DNA from: Pseudomonadota bacterium
Lineage (GTDB): Bacteria; Babelota; Babeliae; Babelales; CAIQNR01
DNA: 64,000 nucleotides
Direction: 5' to 3'
Assembly: GCA_027487215.1 (NCBI GenBank)
Contig: JAIYDZ010000004.1
Coordinates: 122,414-186,413 of the forward strand
The notes below the pieces were generated by a model. It searched no databases, was not told where the DNA came from, and saw only the letters and a list, made by a program, of their open reading frames with translations. The position numbers were made by a program, and so were the translations under genes. Below are positions 18,363-27,511 of this stretch, in pieces. Every line of letters starts with the position of its first letter. The stretch's first letter is position 1.

Positions 18363-18995
18363 TTAAAGGGTGATGCCTTTGAGAATACGATAGAAAAATT
18401 CTGCTTCAGTAGCAGGATCATTACTTTCGGTAATTGCTCTACCAATCACAATTCCATCTGGTTTGACAGCTACAATGTGATTAATAGTATTTCTATCAAC
18501 GGCTGCTGAAGCGTAAATAGGAAGCGTAGTGTTGCCACGTACCATTTCCCATTCCTCTAGAAAGGAAAGATTAGGATCGCTTTCATGAGGTTTGTGAAAC
18601 AAAAGTACGTCAACGCCAAGACTTTTTGCCTCGAGTGCTTCTTGGCCGGGAGTGCCAGCATCAAGTAGATCCATTGAAACTTTTTTGCCAAGATCGTGTG
18701 CTTTTGAACATACACCATGAATAACTTCACGGCTTGTGCCAGCCATGACTGAAACCCAATCAGCGCCAGCTTGGGCAAATATGCTTACTGTGTCGCGTCC
18801 TCGGTCAACTATTTTAGTATCAGCAAAAATAACAGCTTTAGGAAATGCTTCACGAAAACGTTCAACTACGCAAATGCCGTGTTTAAATAAAGGAAGCGTT
18901 CCAATTTCGATGATATCAGCGTACTGTGCAACCTGTCGGGCAATATGCAGGTTTTGATCAATATCAAGGCCATCAAACGAAATTTGAAGCTTCAT
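18363..18995 (-). CDS. HUMPS-family enzyme (hexulose-6-phosphate synthase / ketogulonate-6-phosphate decarboxylase)
   Basis: The 210-aa protein is a single TIM barrel of the orotidine-phosphate-decarboxylase superfamily. It shows EIGTLPLFKHG at strand 2, the DxKxxDxG catalytic motif (ADTKIVDRG), GADWVSVMA, and the phosphate-binding end GIVIGRAIT. The family either condenses formaldehyde with ribulose-5-phosphate (and runs backwards to make pentose phosphate) or decarboxylates 3-keto-L-gulonate-6-phosphate; the sequence alone does not decide. No 6-phospho-3-hexuloisomerase neighbour is present. In a reduced genome a route between hexose and pentose phosphates is the more attractive reading. 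AAGGA precedes the ATG. Confidence 0.75.
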   Translation of the reverse strand: MKLQISFDGLDIDQNLHIARQVAQYADIIEIGTLPLFKHGICVVERFREAFPKAVIFADTKIVDRGRDTVSIFAQAGADWVSVMAGTSREVIHGVCSKAHDLGKKVSMDLLDAGTPGQEALEAKSLGVDVLLFHKPHESDPNLSFLEEWEMVRGNTTLPIYASAAVDRNTINHIVAVKPDGIVIGRAITESNDPATEAEFFYRILKGITL

Positions 18996-19089
18996 AAAAA
19001 TCCTTTTCGTTTCAACATCATTTAAAATTAGCGACGTCAGTATAGCATGAATTTACATGGTGCAAAAAAAGTTACTCGTTTACATCAAT

Positions 19090-19755
19090 TTAAATTTTTG
19101 ATTGTTGAGAAGTGCTTGTTACCTCATGACTTCGTTCAATCTTAGAGAAAAACTGTCCATTGCCCACAAACTCAGCAGTGTTATAGGCAAAAATATCACT
19201 TACTACCTTGCCTTCAATAAGACTTGCGCGTGGTTTTCTATAAATATCAGGAAGTTGAAGCTGAGCACTGTTGTTGCCAATAAGAGTAATGCCAGTAGGG
19301 ATATAAAGAGTGGCGGGGTCAACATGAGCCAGAATAGTGTTCATTGGAATAACTAAGTTGTCTTTAATTTCAGACTTTTCAACGCTCCAGAAATATAATT
19401 TTGTTTCTTCATCATACATTTTTTTTATTGAAAATAATGAGTAACGTGCTCCTGGTTCAAGTTCCCAATGATCAATGGTATTGAAAATCATAAAAACAGG
19501 TTTTGCTTGTGTGGTTATTAAAAGAAAGAATGTGTCATCAGTTGTTTTGATAGGAAAAGTTACCTGACGATTTAAGTCTAAGGACATTCTGTGGCCAAAA
19601 TAGGTAAAATTGAGTGCCTCAGGATGAACATCTTCTTGATGAAGACCATTTTGTGGAACTGTTTTTATAAAGAAAGTGACAACACGTGCAGGGGCAGCAT
19701 TAACTGAATATATCAATAGTCCCAACACGGCAATTGCTTTAAATGATGACTTCAT
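19090..19755 (-). CDS. Secreted beta-rich protein, unknown function (221 aa)
   Basis: A signal peptide (MKSSFKAIAVLGLLIYSVNA) precedes a domain dominated by beta-strand-like alternation (VTFFIKTV, FLLITTQAKPVFMIF, GITLIGNNSAQLQLPD). No cysteines pair obviously and no catalytic motif is visible. GGAGG lies 9 bases before the ATG. It is divergent from the MATE gene, with a 239-base AT-rich spacer between. Function unknown. Confidence 0.65.
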   Translation of the reverse strand: MKSSFKAIAVLGLLIYSVNAAPARVVTFFIKTVPQNGLHQEDVHPEALNFTYFGHRMSLDLNRQVTFPIKTTDDTFFLLITTQAKPVFMIFNTIDHWELEPGARYSLFSIKKMYDEETKLYFWSVEKSEIKDNLVIPMNTILAHVDPATLYIPTGITLIGNNSAQLQLPDIYRKPRASLIEGKVVSDIFAYNTAEFVGNGQFFSKIERSHEVTSTSQQSKI

Positions 19756-19994
19756 CGCGTGGTTCCTCCAATTAACACAAGAAGTTTGTGTTAGTTTCAG
19801 TAATTCGATTATAACTATAACACTAAATAACGTGTAAAATAAATAATTTTCATCTTTTCAAATTTTATGCAAAGATAAAAACAAAATATATTTCAATAAA
19901 GCAATATATCTTGATTTTACGTTTGCGCAGTAGGTTCATTTTAACTATTCTATTAGGGTATGTAAAAAGATAATGAGTCAGTGGGGAGTGTTAC

Positions 19995-21392
19995 TTGAAA
20001 AAAAATCTTTTTGTCAGTTATCTTGAAGGTATTAAAAACACTACTCACGGCCAAGAGTACGGTAAAATAACACGTTATTTTATACCAGAATTTATCACTG
20101 CAGTTATTCTCTATTCTGTTCCCTTACTTATTGATGCGCGATTTGTTGCGCATTTAAAGTCTACCGCTGCTTATGCCACTCTTGGTGTTACTAACACAAT
20201 GCTTCATTTTATTATAAAAATAGCAGAAGGTCTTTCTGTTGGCGCTATTATTATGGCTGGCCGGCATAATGGCGTGCAGGAATACAAAAAAGCTGGCGAT
20301 ACGTTAAGTGCAGTGTTTTGGGGCACTGTCATGGCAGGTGCGCTTGTTTCTCTTATATTGTACACAGGCGCCTATCACATTTATCTTTTTCATAAAACTC
20401 CTGAAGATATGATTGTGCTTGGAGTTCCCTTTTTAAAAATTCGTGCAATCGGTATGTTTTTTACTTTTGTATATTTTGCTTTTATAGGATTTTTAAGAGG
20501 AGTAAAAAACACTAAAGTGCCGATGTATATTTTTATTGCAGGTTCTGTATTGTTTGTTTTTTTTGATTATGTTCTCATTTTTGGTAAATGGGGATTTCCT
20601 GCATTGCAGTTACAAGGTTCAGCATTAGCAAGTGTTATACAATACGCTTCAATGTCATTTATGGCATGGGGATATATTGCATGGAGTGGAGCCATGAAAA
20701 TGTATTCAATTAATATTTTCACTTTGCGTAACTTGTGGAAAAACTTAAAGGATCTTTTTATTTTAAGTTGGCCTGTTATGGTGGATAAAGGGATATTGGC
20801 ACTTTCTTATCTTTGGCTGAGCAGGTGTTTTTCCCCAATGGGAACCTCGGTACTTGCAAGCTTTTCAGTTATTAAAGATCTTGAACGTTTTGCACTGCTG
20901 CCCGCTATTGCTTTTGCACAGGTAATTACCTTTTTAGCGAGTAATTATTATGGAAAGGGCGATTGGGATGGTATTAAAGTAGCAACCAAAAAAATTGTTT
21001 TTCTTTCTTCTGGAATGGTTCTTACGATTCTTTTTTTCTGTTCGTTATGGCCCATTGAAATTATTAGATTTTTTGACTTTAATGGCGACTTTACTGAGTT
21101 TGCAGCAATCGCGTTTCCAGTTATAAGTATTCTTGCGTTTTTTGACGTCCTACAGCTTATTTTAGCAGGGTCTTTACGCGGGAGTGCTGACGTTAAAACA
21201 GTTATGAATACTCGCCTACTTGTGAGCTTTGGATTTTTTATTCCTACCGCGTATATGCTTTCAAAGATAGGGATGGCTAACCAATTACTAAAATTTGTGT
21301 TAATCTATAGCTCTTTATATATAGGCAATGCCTTTATGAGCGTTATTTATATTAGGCGCTTGCGAGGCGATCAGTGGCAAAGGAAGCTGTGA
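19995..21392 (+). CDS. MATE-family multidrug/metabolite exporter
   Basis: The protein (465 aa) has about twelve membrane helices in two related halves, the MATE layout. Typical positions include the early VPLLIDARFVAHLKSTAAYA segment and GFLRGVKNTKVPMYI before the mid-loop, mirrored by AGSLRGSADVKTVMNTRL in the second half. MATE proteins export cationic or other compounds in exchange for Na+ or H+. The start is TTG 19995, 6 bases after GGGGAG, giving a short Lys-rich N-terminus. gatC begins 10 bases downstream, so exporter and amidotransferase subunits share a transcript. Confidence 0.85.
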   Translation: MKKNLFVSYLEGIKNTTHGQEYGKITRYFIPEFITAVILYSVPLLIDARFVAHLKSTAAYATLGVTNTMLHFIIKIAEGLSVGAIIMAGRHNGVQEYKKAGDTLSAVFWGTVMAGALVSLILYTGAYHIYLFHKTPEDMIVLGVPFLKIRAIGMFFTFVYFAFIGFLRGVKNTKVPMYIFIAGSVLFVFFDYVLIFGKWGFPALQLQGSALASVIQYASMSFMAWGYIAWSGAMKMYSINIFTLRNLWKNLKDLFILSWPVMVDKGILALSYLWLSRCFSPMGTSVLASFSVIKDLERFALLPAIAFAQVITFLASNYYGKGDWDGIKVATKKIVFLSSGMVLTILFFCSLWPIEIIRFFDFNGDFTEFAAIAFPVISILAFFDVLQLILAGSLRGSADVKTVMNTRLLVSFGFFIPTAYMLSKIGMANQLLKFVLIYSSLYIGNAFMSVIYIRRLRGDQWQRKL

Positions 21393-21402
21393 AGGATCAC
21401 GC

Positions 21403-21687
21403 ATGAATATTACAAGAGAAGAAGTTCTTAAAATAGCAGATATCTCAAAGATAGCAGTACAGGATGATGAAGTTGAGGGATTACGTATCCAGCTTCAGGA
21501 TGTTTTGAGTTATGCTGAACGCGTGACAAAGCTTGCAGGGGAGTTGCCTGATCAGCAATCCAATAAGAATATAAATTTTTTCAGAAAAGATGAGAGTACT
21601 CCTTCGTACGCAAAAGAGGTTTTGAGTAGGGCTCCCGAGCATGAAGGTGACTTTTTCGTGGTACCAAAAATCTTAGACACCAAGTAA
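21403..21687 (+). CDS. gatC: Aspartyl/glutamyl-tRNA amidotransferase subunit C
   Basis: The 94-aa protein begins MNITREEVLKIADISKIAV, the usual GatC start, and ends in the short DxVxPR-like segment preceding KILDTK. GatC clamps GatA to GatB in the enzyme that converts Glu-tRNA-Gln and Asp-tRNA-Asn to Gln-tRNA-Gln and Asn-tRNA-Asn. gatA follows after 12 bases; gatB is not in the window. Confidence 0.9.
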   Translation: MNITREEVLKIADISKIAVQDDEVEGLRIQLQDVLSYAERVTKLAGELPDQQSNKNINFFRKDESTPSYAKEVLSRAPEHEGDFFVVPKILDTK

Positions 21688-21699
21688 AGTGAGTTTCTC

Positions 21700-23139
21700 A
21701 TGAAAAATTTGGCATTTTTATCAATTAAAGAATTAAAAGCATTAATAAATTCCGGTGAAGTTTCTTCAAAACAGGTTATTGAGTATTTCAAAGAACGCGC
21801 ACACAATCATTCAGATTTAAATGCAGTGCTTGAAGTATTTGATACCGCTTCTGTTATTGAAAAAACAGAAGCTTCAGGATCATTGGCAGGTATTCCTGGT
21901 TACATTAAAGATAATATTGCTCAGAATACACGCAAAATGAGTTGTGCTTCAAAAATCCTTGAAGGATTTGAGTGTGCTTACGATGCAACGGTTATTGCAC
22001 GTCTTAAACAAGCTGGAGCAGTCTTGTTAGGACGTACTAATATGGATGAGTTTGCTATGGGAAGCTCAGGTGAAACTTCAGCTTTTGGTCCGACCAAAAA
22101 TCCATGGAACAAAGAGTGTGTACCGGGTGGTTCAAGTAGCGGATCAGCTGCAGCAGTTGCCGCAGGTCTTGCGCCGTGGGCATTGGGATCTGATACTGGT
22201 GGTTCAGTAAGGCAACCAGCAGGCATGTGTGGTATTGTAGGACTTAAGCCAACTTATGGACTTGTATCACGTTATGGTCTTACTGCATATGGCTCATCAC
22301 TTGATCAGGTTGGAATATTTGCACGATCTTCTTATGATACAGCACTTGTGCTGTCTGAGATTGCAGGCCGCGATCTTAAAGATTCTTCAACATTGGATGT
22401 TGAAAAACATGACTATACCAGTGCACTGCAAGGAACAATCAAAAAAGGTTTAAAAATTGGGGTTATTCAAGAAGCGCTTAATGGCGAAGGTCTTGATCCT
22501 GAAATCAAAAAAAATACAGAGCAAGCCCTTAAAGAGTTTGAAAAATTGGGAGCAACTATCGTTCCTGTTTCTATGAAAACTCTTGAATATGGCGCAGCTT
22601 GTTACTTTATTGTCAGTCGTGCTGAGGCAGCATCTAATCTCGCTCGTTTTGATGGTGTTAGATATGGCATGAGTAAGCGTGATGGTGATTTAAACAGTAT
22701 GTACAAAACGACCCGTCATGATGGGTTTGGAAAAGAAGTAAGAGCTCGTATTATGGTGGGTAATTACGTACTTTCTGTCGGACATGCTGGTAAGTTTTAT
22801 ACCAACGCGCAACGTGTACGTCGCATTATCAGAAAAGAATTTAAGGATATGTTTGATACAGTTGATGTCCTTGTAATGCCTTCTCATTCAGTGCCAGCAT
22901 TTAAAATGGGTGCTTACGATAACAACAAACTTGCTATGGATTTGCAAGATTACTTTACCTGTTCAATGAATTTAGCAGGTATCCCAGCACTTTCAATACC
23001 TGTTGGGTTTACTGCAGATCAAAAACCAACTGGCATGCAGTTAATCGGGCCACATCTTTCAGAAGAACTATTATTGCAAACGGCAGACGCTTATCAACAA
23101 GTAACTTCTTGGCATAAGCACAATCCTTCTCTTGATTGA
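21700..23139 (+). CDS. gatA: Aspartyl/glutamyl-tRNA amidotransferase subunit A
   Basis: An amidase-signature enzyme of 479 aa, normal GatA length. The Ser-cisSer-Lys triad is visible: Lys70 in GYIKDN, the serine-rich GGSSSGSAAA at about residues 143-152, and the nucleophile serine in SDTGGSVRQPA about 20 residues later. It frees ammonia from glutamine or asparagine and passes it to GatB. With gatC it sits in a MATE-gatC-gatA operon ended by a strong terminator at 23196. Confidence 0.95.
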   Translation: MKNLAFLSIKELKALINSGEVSSKQVIEYFKERAHNHSDLNAVLEVFDTASVIEKTEASGSLAGIPGYIKDNIAQNTRKMSCASKILEGFECAYDATVIARLKQAGAVLLGRTNMDEFAMGSSGETSAFGPTKNPWNKECVPGGSSSGSAAAVAAGLAPWALGSDTGGSVRQPAGMCGIVGLKPTYGLVSRYGLTAYGSSLDQVGIFARSSYDTALVLSEIAGRDLKDSSTLDVEKHDYTSALQGTIKKGLKIGVIQEALNGEGLDPEIKKNTEQALKEFEKLGATIVPVSMKTLEYGAACYFIVSRAEAASNLARFDGVRYGMSKRDGDLNSMYKTTRHDGFGKEVRARIMVGNYVLSVGHAGKFYTNAQRVRRIIRKEFKDMFDTVDVLVMPSHSVPAFKMGAYDNNKLAMDLQDYFTCSMNLAGIPALSIPVGFTADQKPTGMQLIGPHLSEELLLQTADAYQQVTSWHKHNPSLD

Positions 23140-23195
23140 TAAATTCATTTTGAAAATATAATAGCAATAAATGCCTTAGTATTGGTCTAAAATCT

Positions 23196-23239
23196 ATCAA
23201 TGGTTATGTTTCATATGGGAAATAACCATTGATTTTTTT
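23196..23239 (+). terminator. Intrinsic terminator after gatA
   Basis: A perfect 12-bp stem (ATCAATGGTTAT with ATAACCATTGAT) is followed by seven T. Confidence 0.85.
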
Positions 23240-23303
23240 ACCGTTTTTTTTCTACGATGAATTGCAAGGGCATACACATTGCTAAATTGGGGGTATCTTA
23301 GGT

Positions 23304-24170
23304 ATGGTCACAAAAGTATATAAAATAACTTTTTTTTTAGGGTTAATTACACAGGGTGTAATGGTCGCAGAACCAACACTAAAAAAAACTGAAAAAAATT
23401 TATCGCATATAAAACTTGAACGTGAGTCGGGATGGGTTCAAACGATTAAGCCGCAGGATGTGAATAGAGTTTTGCACGATGTATTGGATGATTCATATAG
23501 AATTTGGGATAAGTTTTTTAGTATGAATACGATGGGAGTAATTGCTGGTTTTTTACCCATGTACTTAATTGCTAAAAAAGGCGATGCGCCGCTTCACCGT
23601 AAGTTTTATGATGCAGAAAATCATTTAAATATCCATCAGCCTCCAACCTGGTTAAAAAATTTAAAATCTGATCCTGCTATGGCAGTTCCTTTTATTATCT
23701 ATTCATTATCCTGTTTTACTGATGAAAGTTCTTTAGGAGCCCGTGAGGTTCAACTGTTTTTGACAGGACTTGTGTGGGCATGGGGTACAAAAGTAGTACT
23801 CAAGAAATTTAAAGCTGATGCTGGATTGCGTCCTTGGCATGAAGAATTTGATAGGCACGAACGTTCTCATGGGGGAAATCCTTCGGGTCATACTACGATG
23901 GTAGCTTATCTTGCGACCTATACAGGATTGGTAAGGGGTCCTCGATATGGAATACCTTGTTCTTTGTATGCAGGCTTAGTTGCCTCATTGATGACAGTCT
24001 CAAATCACCACTATATTTCACAAGTTGTCGCAGGAGGCGCTTTAGGGGTTGCTTTTGGGGTTGCATCGTATACTGTTTTTAAAGAATTAAAATTTCCAGA
24101 GAATCTTAATGCAGGGGTTGCTACTGATTCTCAAGGCAAAGTTGGCCTTATGGTGAGTTATGATTTTTAA
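23304..24170 (+). CDS. Secreted/membrane PAP2-family phosphatase
   Basis: The protein (288 aa) starts with a hydrophobic signal or anchor. Motif 1 is KFKADAGLRP, motif 2 is NPSGHTT, and motif 3 reads SNHHYISQVVAG. PAP2 enzymes remove phosphate from lipid phosphates such as undecaprenyl pyrophosphate or phosphatidic acid on the outer face of the membrane. Two details depart from the textbook signature: the Lys-to-Arg-Pro spacing in motif 1 is off by one, and the usual Asp after the motif 3 His is Gln. Both catalytic histidines (SGH and HHY) are kept, so activity is plausible. It stands alone between two terminators. Confidence 0.75.
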   Translation: MVTKVYKITFFLGLITQGVMVAEPTLKKTEKNLSHIKLERESGWVQTIKPQDVNRVLHDVLDDSYRIWDKFFSMNTMGVIAGFLPMYLIAKKGDAPLHRKFYDAENHLNIHQPPTWLKNLKSDPAMAVPFIIYSLSCFTDESSLGAREVQLFLTGLVWAWGTKVVLKKFKADAGLRPWHEEFDRHERSHGGNPSGHTTMVAYLATYTGLVRGPRYGIPCSLYAGLVASLMTVSNHHYISQVVAGGALGVAFGVASYTVFKELKFPENLNAGVATDSQGKVGLMVSYDF

Positions 24171-24349
24171 GAGTGCCGCTTTCTGAAATAAGCTTAAAAA
24201 GGTTTTTTTAAGGTGCTCAGTGTGTTTTTATATTGTGTTTAAATACTTACCTATGATAATTTCAAATATGATATTCCTCGCTAAAAAGAGGGAAATTAAG
24301 GGTGTTTAGGGTTCGTTTATAGGGGTGTTCCCGATAAGAAGGAGAGAAA

Positions 24350-24505
24350 ATGGAAGGATATTGCGTAAAGTGCAAAGCACGCCGCAACATTGTTGAAGGT
24401 CAAAATGTTGAAATGAAAGCAAAGGGCGGTAAAAAGCGTCCAGCACTTAAAGGTGTGTGCGAAGTCTGCAGAACAGTTATTTTTAGAATTTTACCTTCTA
24501 AGTAA
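24350..24505 (+). CDS. Small zinc-ribbon protein, DUF5679-like (51 aa)
   Basis: AAGGAGAG lies 4 bases before the ATG. The protein begins MEGYCVKCKARR and carries a second pair in CEVCRTVIFRI, giving a four-Cys CxxC...CxxC zinc ribbon around a basic loop (KAKGGKKRPALKG). This matches the small DUF5679 proteins I recall from diverse bacteria and archaea, whose job is unknown. A nucleic-acid- or ribosome-related role is only suggested by size and charge. A terminator follows at 24563. Confidence 0.75.
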   Translation: MEGYCVKCKARRNIVEGQNVEMKAKGGKKRPALKGVCEVCRTVIFRILPSK

Positions 24506-24562
24506 TCTGCAGCTACGGTAAATAATAAGTTTTTAGTTTTTATTAAAAAGACTGAAAACAAG

Positions 24563-24591
24563 AAAAAGGAGTCATTGCGACTCCTTTTTTT
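24563..24591 (+). terminator. Intrinsic terminator after the zinc-ribbon gene
   Basis: AAAAAGGAGTC and GACTCCTTTTT form an 11-bp stem around a short loop, ending in a T-run. Confidence 0.8.
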
Positions 24592-24643
24592 ATGTAGTTC
24601 TGGTATCCTATTGGTGGTTTTTATCGATTTACCAAGGATATGT

Positions 24644-25615
24644 ATGAGTTACTGGCAAGAGAAAATCAAGATAGGAAATTTAGAAGTACCCCGTTTTATT
24701 GGGGGACCTTTGGATGGAATTACCGATTCACCATTTAGAAAATTGGTACGTGGTTATTCCAAAGAAGAGTTGTTGTATGGTGAAATGCGTCACGTTGCAT
24801 GTGTTGCAAATGACCGAGGTCGCGTCAAAGCTCTTGCCTTTGAACAACTTGAAAGACCTTTTACTTTTCAGGTCTCTGCAAGTAAAACTGAGTTTATCAA
24901 GCAGGCATGTGAAAAAATTGTAGCTTCTGGTGTTGATTGTCTTGATCTTAATATTGGGTGTCCTGCAAGAAACGTAGTTAAATCAGGCGCAGGATCATCA
25001 TTAATGAGTGATCTGCCTCGTCTTAAAACTATTCTTGAAACATTTCGTTCTTCACTTGAAATTCCTTTTACTGTAAAAATTCGTGCGGGTTATAAACATC
25101 AAAATGCCGTAGATGTTGCAAAGTTGATCCAGGATTGTGGAGCGGATGCGCTTGCAATTCATCCACGTTTACAAACACAAATGTTTACAGGGTCACCTGA
25201 TTATAATCTTGCTGGGCTGGTTAAAAAAGCTGTCTCTATTCCTGTGCTTTTGTCTGGCGGGATTGTTAACTGGACAACGGCTCAACTTGCCTATGAACAA
25301 TCAGGTGTTGATGGTTATTTAATAGGAAGAGGTTTGTGGTCAAAGCCATGGAAGCTTCATGAACTGAAAGAAAATGCAGCAGGGCGAATTTTTAAGCCAA
25401 CTGACGAAGAAATTCTTGGCTGTTCACTTGCTCATCTTGATAGTATGCTCGACTATTATGGTTCACACGGATTGTTTGCCTTTAGAAAACATCTTCCTTT
25501 TTATATCAAAGGTGGTTCAGATGCTTCTGCAGTGCGCGCAATTCTTGTGCGATCAGTTTCAGTAGATGAAGTGAAAGAAGGATTAAGAAAGTTTTTTACC
25601 GGTGAAAATAGCTAA
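24644..25615 (+). CDS. dus: tRNA-dihydrouridine synthase
   Basis: A FMN-dependent TIM barrel of the Dus family, 323 aa. The start region GGPLDGITDSPFR corresponds to the family's APMxGxTD motif; DLNIGCPARNVVKSGAGSSLM carries the catalytic cysteine and its surroundings; KIRAGY, AIHPRLQTQMFTG and LSGGI complete the barrel. It reduces uridines to dihydrouridine in tRNA D-loops. ATG 24644 follows AAGGA by 5 bases; an upstream in-frame start would add an unrelated hydrophobic tail. The mreC start codon lies inside its last codons (14-base overlap). Confidence 0.9.
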   Translation: MSYWQEKIKIGNLEVPRFIGGPLDGITDSPFRKLVRGYSKEELLYGEMRHVACVANDRGRVKALAFEQLERPFTFQVSASKTEFIKQACEKIVASGVDCLDLNIGCPARNVVKSGAGSSLMSDLPRLKTILETFRSSLEIPFTVKIRAGYKHQNAVDVAKLIQDCGADALAIHPRLQTQMFTGSPDYNLAGLVKKAVSIPVLLSGGIVNWTTAQLAYEQSGVDGYLIGRGLWSKPWKLHELKENAAGRIFKPTDEEILGCSLAHLDSMLDYYGSHGLFAFRKHLPFYIKGGSDASAVRAILVRSVSVDEVKEGLRKFFTGENS

Positions 25616-26582
25616 AAAATCAGGTCAAAGAAATCGATTCTTAACATTTTTTGTGGCGGTTGGGATTATTTTTTTTCTCATGCACAAAGTCTTTTTTAAA
25701 GAATCATTAGTTTTAGAGCAGTGTGCAGGAGCAGTTTTTTATCCATTTTTAGTTTTACAAAATACTGTTTTATATCCGTTTAAATCATTTAAAAATTATA
25801 CAGCAGACCGGGCAACTCTTGTCGCTCAGATTTCTGATTTGCAAGCGCACAATGATTCTTTGCAAGCAGCGCTTATTGTACATGAAGGAACTCAAAATTT
25901 TCTTGAGCAATCAGCAGATGTGCGCATGTTTGAAAAACAATATGATATTTCTCAAGCACGTTTGTGCCAGATTATTATGCATCGGTTTAATAGTTATGAG
26001 CATGCGTTTTTTATTGATGGTGGGACTCAGCATGGTATCGCTAAAGACATGGTAGTTGTTTATAAAAACATGATTGTCGGAAAAGTTGTACAGACCTATC
26101 AATATTATAGTAAAGCAGTTGCCATTACTGATAAAACCTGCAAAGTCTCTGCATGTTGTGCAAACACTAAAACTTTAGGAATATTTCAAGGGTGTGGTGC
26201 TGCAGACAAAGCATTATTGCTTCATGTCGATCGGCTTAAACAACTGCAAGAAGACGACCTTCTTCTTTCGACAGGGGAAGGAACAATTTTTCCAGGCGGG
26301 TTTGCTTTAGGAAAAGTGGTTTCCTACGTGCCCAACGGCGTGTATTATGATGTTCATGTTGAGCCGTTGGTATCGGTAGAAAATTTATCGTACTGTTATG
26401 TGATGCATAAAGGTGCTGCTACAAGCACGCACTCATCTGAATTTCCTGACGAATCTGCTGCGCTGCTTGAGCAATCACATGCGCTACAAAAGGCCGACGC
26501 CCGCCAGGAGATGTTCCTAAAAAGCGTTCAACGAGAGACAGTTCATGATCAGGTTCAACCCACTCAAGAGCCCCTTCAATAG
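25602..26582 (+). CDS. mreC: Rod shape-determining protein MreC
   Basis: The 326-aa protein has an N-terminal membrane helix (about residues 15-30), a coiled coil (LVAQISDLQAHNDSLQAAL) and the two-part beta domain of MreC: DGGTQHGIAKDMVVVYKNMIVGKVVQ and later DRLKQLQEDDLLLSTGEG and FPGGFALGKVVS. MreC bridges the MreB filament and the wall-synthesis enzymes on the periplasmic side. The start is GTG 25602, inside dus. The last 55 or so residues are a charged tail whose codons overlap the opposite-strand sppA gene by 164 bases, beyond the usual end of MreC. mreB, mreD and rodA are not in the window. Confidence 0.85.
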   Translation: MKIAKKSGQRNRFLTFFVAVGIIFFLMHKVFFKESLVLEQCAGAVFYPFLVLQNTVLYPFKSFKNYTADRATLVAQISDLQAHNDSLQAALIVHEGTQNFLEQSADVRMFEKQYDISQARLCQIIMHRFNSYEHAFFIDGGTQHGIAKDMVVVYKNMIVGKVVQTYQYYSKAVAITDKTCKVSACCANTKTLGIFQGCGAADKALLLHVDRLKQLQEDDLLLSTGEGTIFPGGFALGKVVSYVPNGVYYDVHVEPLVSVENLSYCYVMHKGAATSTHSSEFPDESAALLEQSHALQKADARQEMFLKSVQRETVHDQVQPTQEPLQ

Positions 26583-27327
26583 GTGCCATAGTTTTAATAT
26601 ATGAAACTGCTTGAGTATAGGATCCTATTTCATCAATCAAATGAAGTTCAAGCGCCTGTTGACCGGTAAATATTTTACCATCAGCCCACACGTCTTTTGT
26701 TTGAGGTGAAAGTTTTCTTGTTTTTGCCACATCAGTAACAAACTGTTGGTAATTGTCATCAGAAACAGCTTGTAGCATTGCCAGTTGTTCAGGGGTAGGC
26801 GCCTCAAAAGGATTCATCACTGTTTTATATTTACCAGAACTTACAGTGTAGGTTTGAACGTGATGTTGTTGTGCTAGTTCTTTTACATTAAATCCTGTGC
26901 TAAAAGTAACTCCAATTGATCCGATGATTGAGCCTTTGGTTGCAATAATTCTGTCTGCAGCACAAGCAATATAATATCCACCCGATGCGCACATGTTTTC
27001 CACAAGAGCAACTACAGGCTTTGGAGATTCTTTTTTAAGTTCTTGAAGTTCTGAAAATATTGCTTGGCAGCTTCCTGGATAGCCACCGCGACATTCTATT
27101 TTTAATAGAATTGCTTTTACTTCACTATCTTCAAATAACTTTTTAAGAGTTTTTACTGTTGGTTCTGCATCGATAACAAGCGAGTCTATCGTCACTCTGC
27201 CAATTTTTGTTTTAACCTTAGCAAGGTCTACATAAGTGTCTTTTAGGTTGCGTAAAAGTGATGGTGCTAATGTAAGGGCTATAATGATAAAAAATGCTGT
27301 TTTTATCGTTCCAAACCAGCTTTTCAT
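26419..27327 (-). CDS. sppA: Signal peptide peptidase SppA (S49 family)
   Basis: An N-terminal membrane anchor (about residues 8-25) precedes an S49 domain. The nucleophile serine lies in NMCASGGYYIACAADRI and the general-base lysine in SSGKYKTVMNPFEAPT. IGSIGVTFSTGFNVKEL matches the region between them. At 302 aa it has the short, single-domain form found in many bacteria and archaea. It degrades signal peptides left in the membrane after secretion, which fits a genome with this many exported proteins. AAAGGA precedes the ATG. Its 3' end overlaps mreC convergently. Confidence 0.9.
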   Translation of the reverse strand: MKSWFGTIKTAFFIIIALTLAPSLLRNLKDTYVDLAKVKTKIGRVTIDSLVIDAEPTVKTLKKLFEDSEVKAILLKIECRGGYPGSCQAIFSELQELKKESPKPVVALVENMCASGGYYIACAADRIIATKGSIIGSIGVTFSTGFNVKELAQQHHVQTYTVSSGKYKTVMNPFEAPTPEQLAMLQAVSDDNYQQFVTDVAKTRKLSPQTKDVWADGKIFTGQQALELHLIDEIGSYTQAVSYIKTMAPIEGALEWVEPDHELSLVERFLGTSPGGRRPFVAHVIAQAAQQIRQEIQMSACL

Positions 27328-27390
27328 GAGGTTTTCCTTTGATTGAAAAATGTAATGTGAATTTTATCGTAACATAAAATTCGTTTTTTT

Positions 27391-27419
27391 TTGACTTTCG
27401 TCTTTATTTTCTCTACAAT
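27391..27419 (+). promoter_or_regulatory. Strong sigma70-type promoter of the tRNA cluster
   Basis: TTGACT (27391-27396) and TACAAT (27414-27419) are spaced by exactly 17 bases, each one base from consensus. Transcription should begin about 10 bases before tRNA-Val. Confidence 0.8.
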
Positions 27420-27435
27420 TTTGACACATGATAAG

Positions 27436-27511
27436 GGGCGGTTAGCTCAGTTGGTAGAGCATCAGTCTTACAAACTGGGGGTCACTGGTTCGAGTCCAGT
27501 ACCGCCCACCA
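27436..27511 (+). tRNA. tRNA-Val (TAC)
   Basis: Acceptor arms GGGCGGT and ACCGCCC pair; the T-loop has GGTTCGAGTCC; the anticodon loop CTTACAA holds TAC at 27469-27471. CCA is encoded at 27509-27511. It is the first tRNA of a three-tRNA cluster. Confidence 0.95.
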
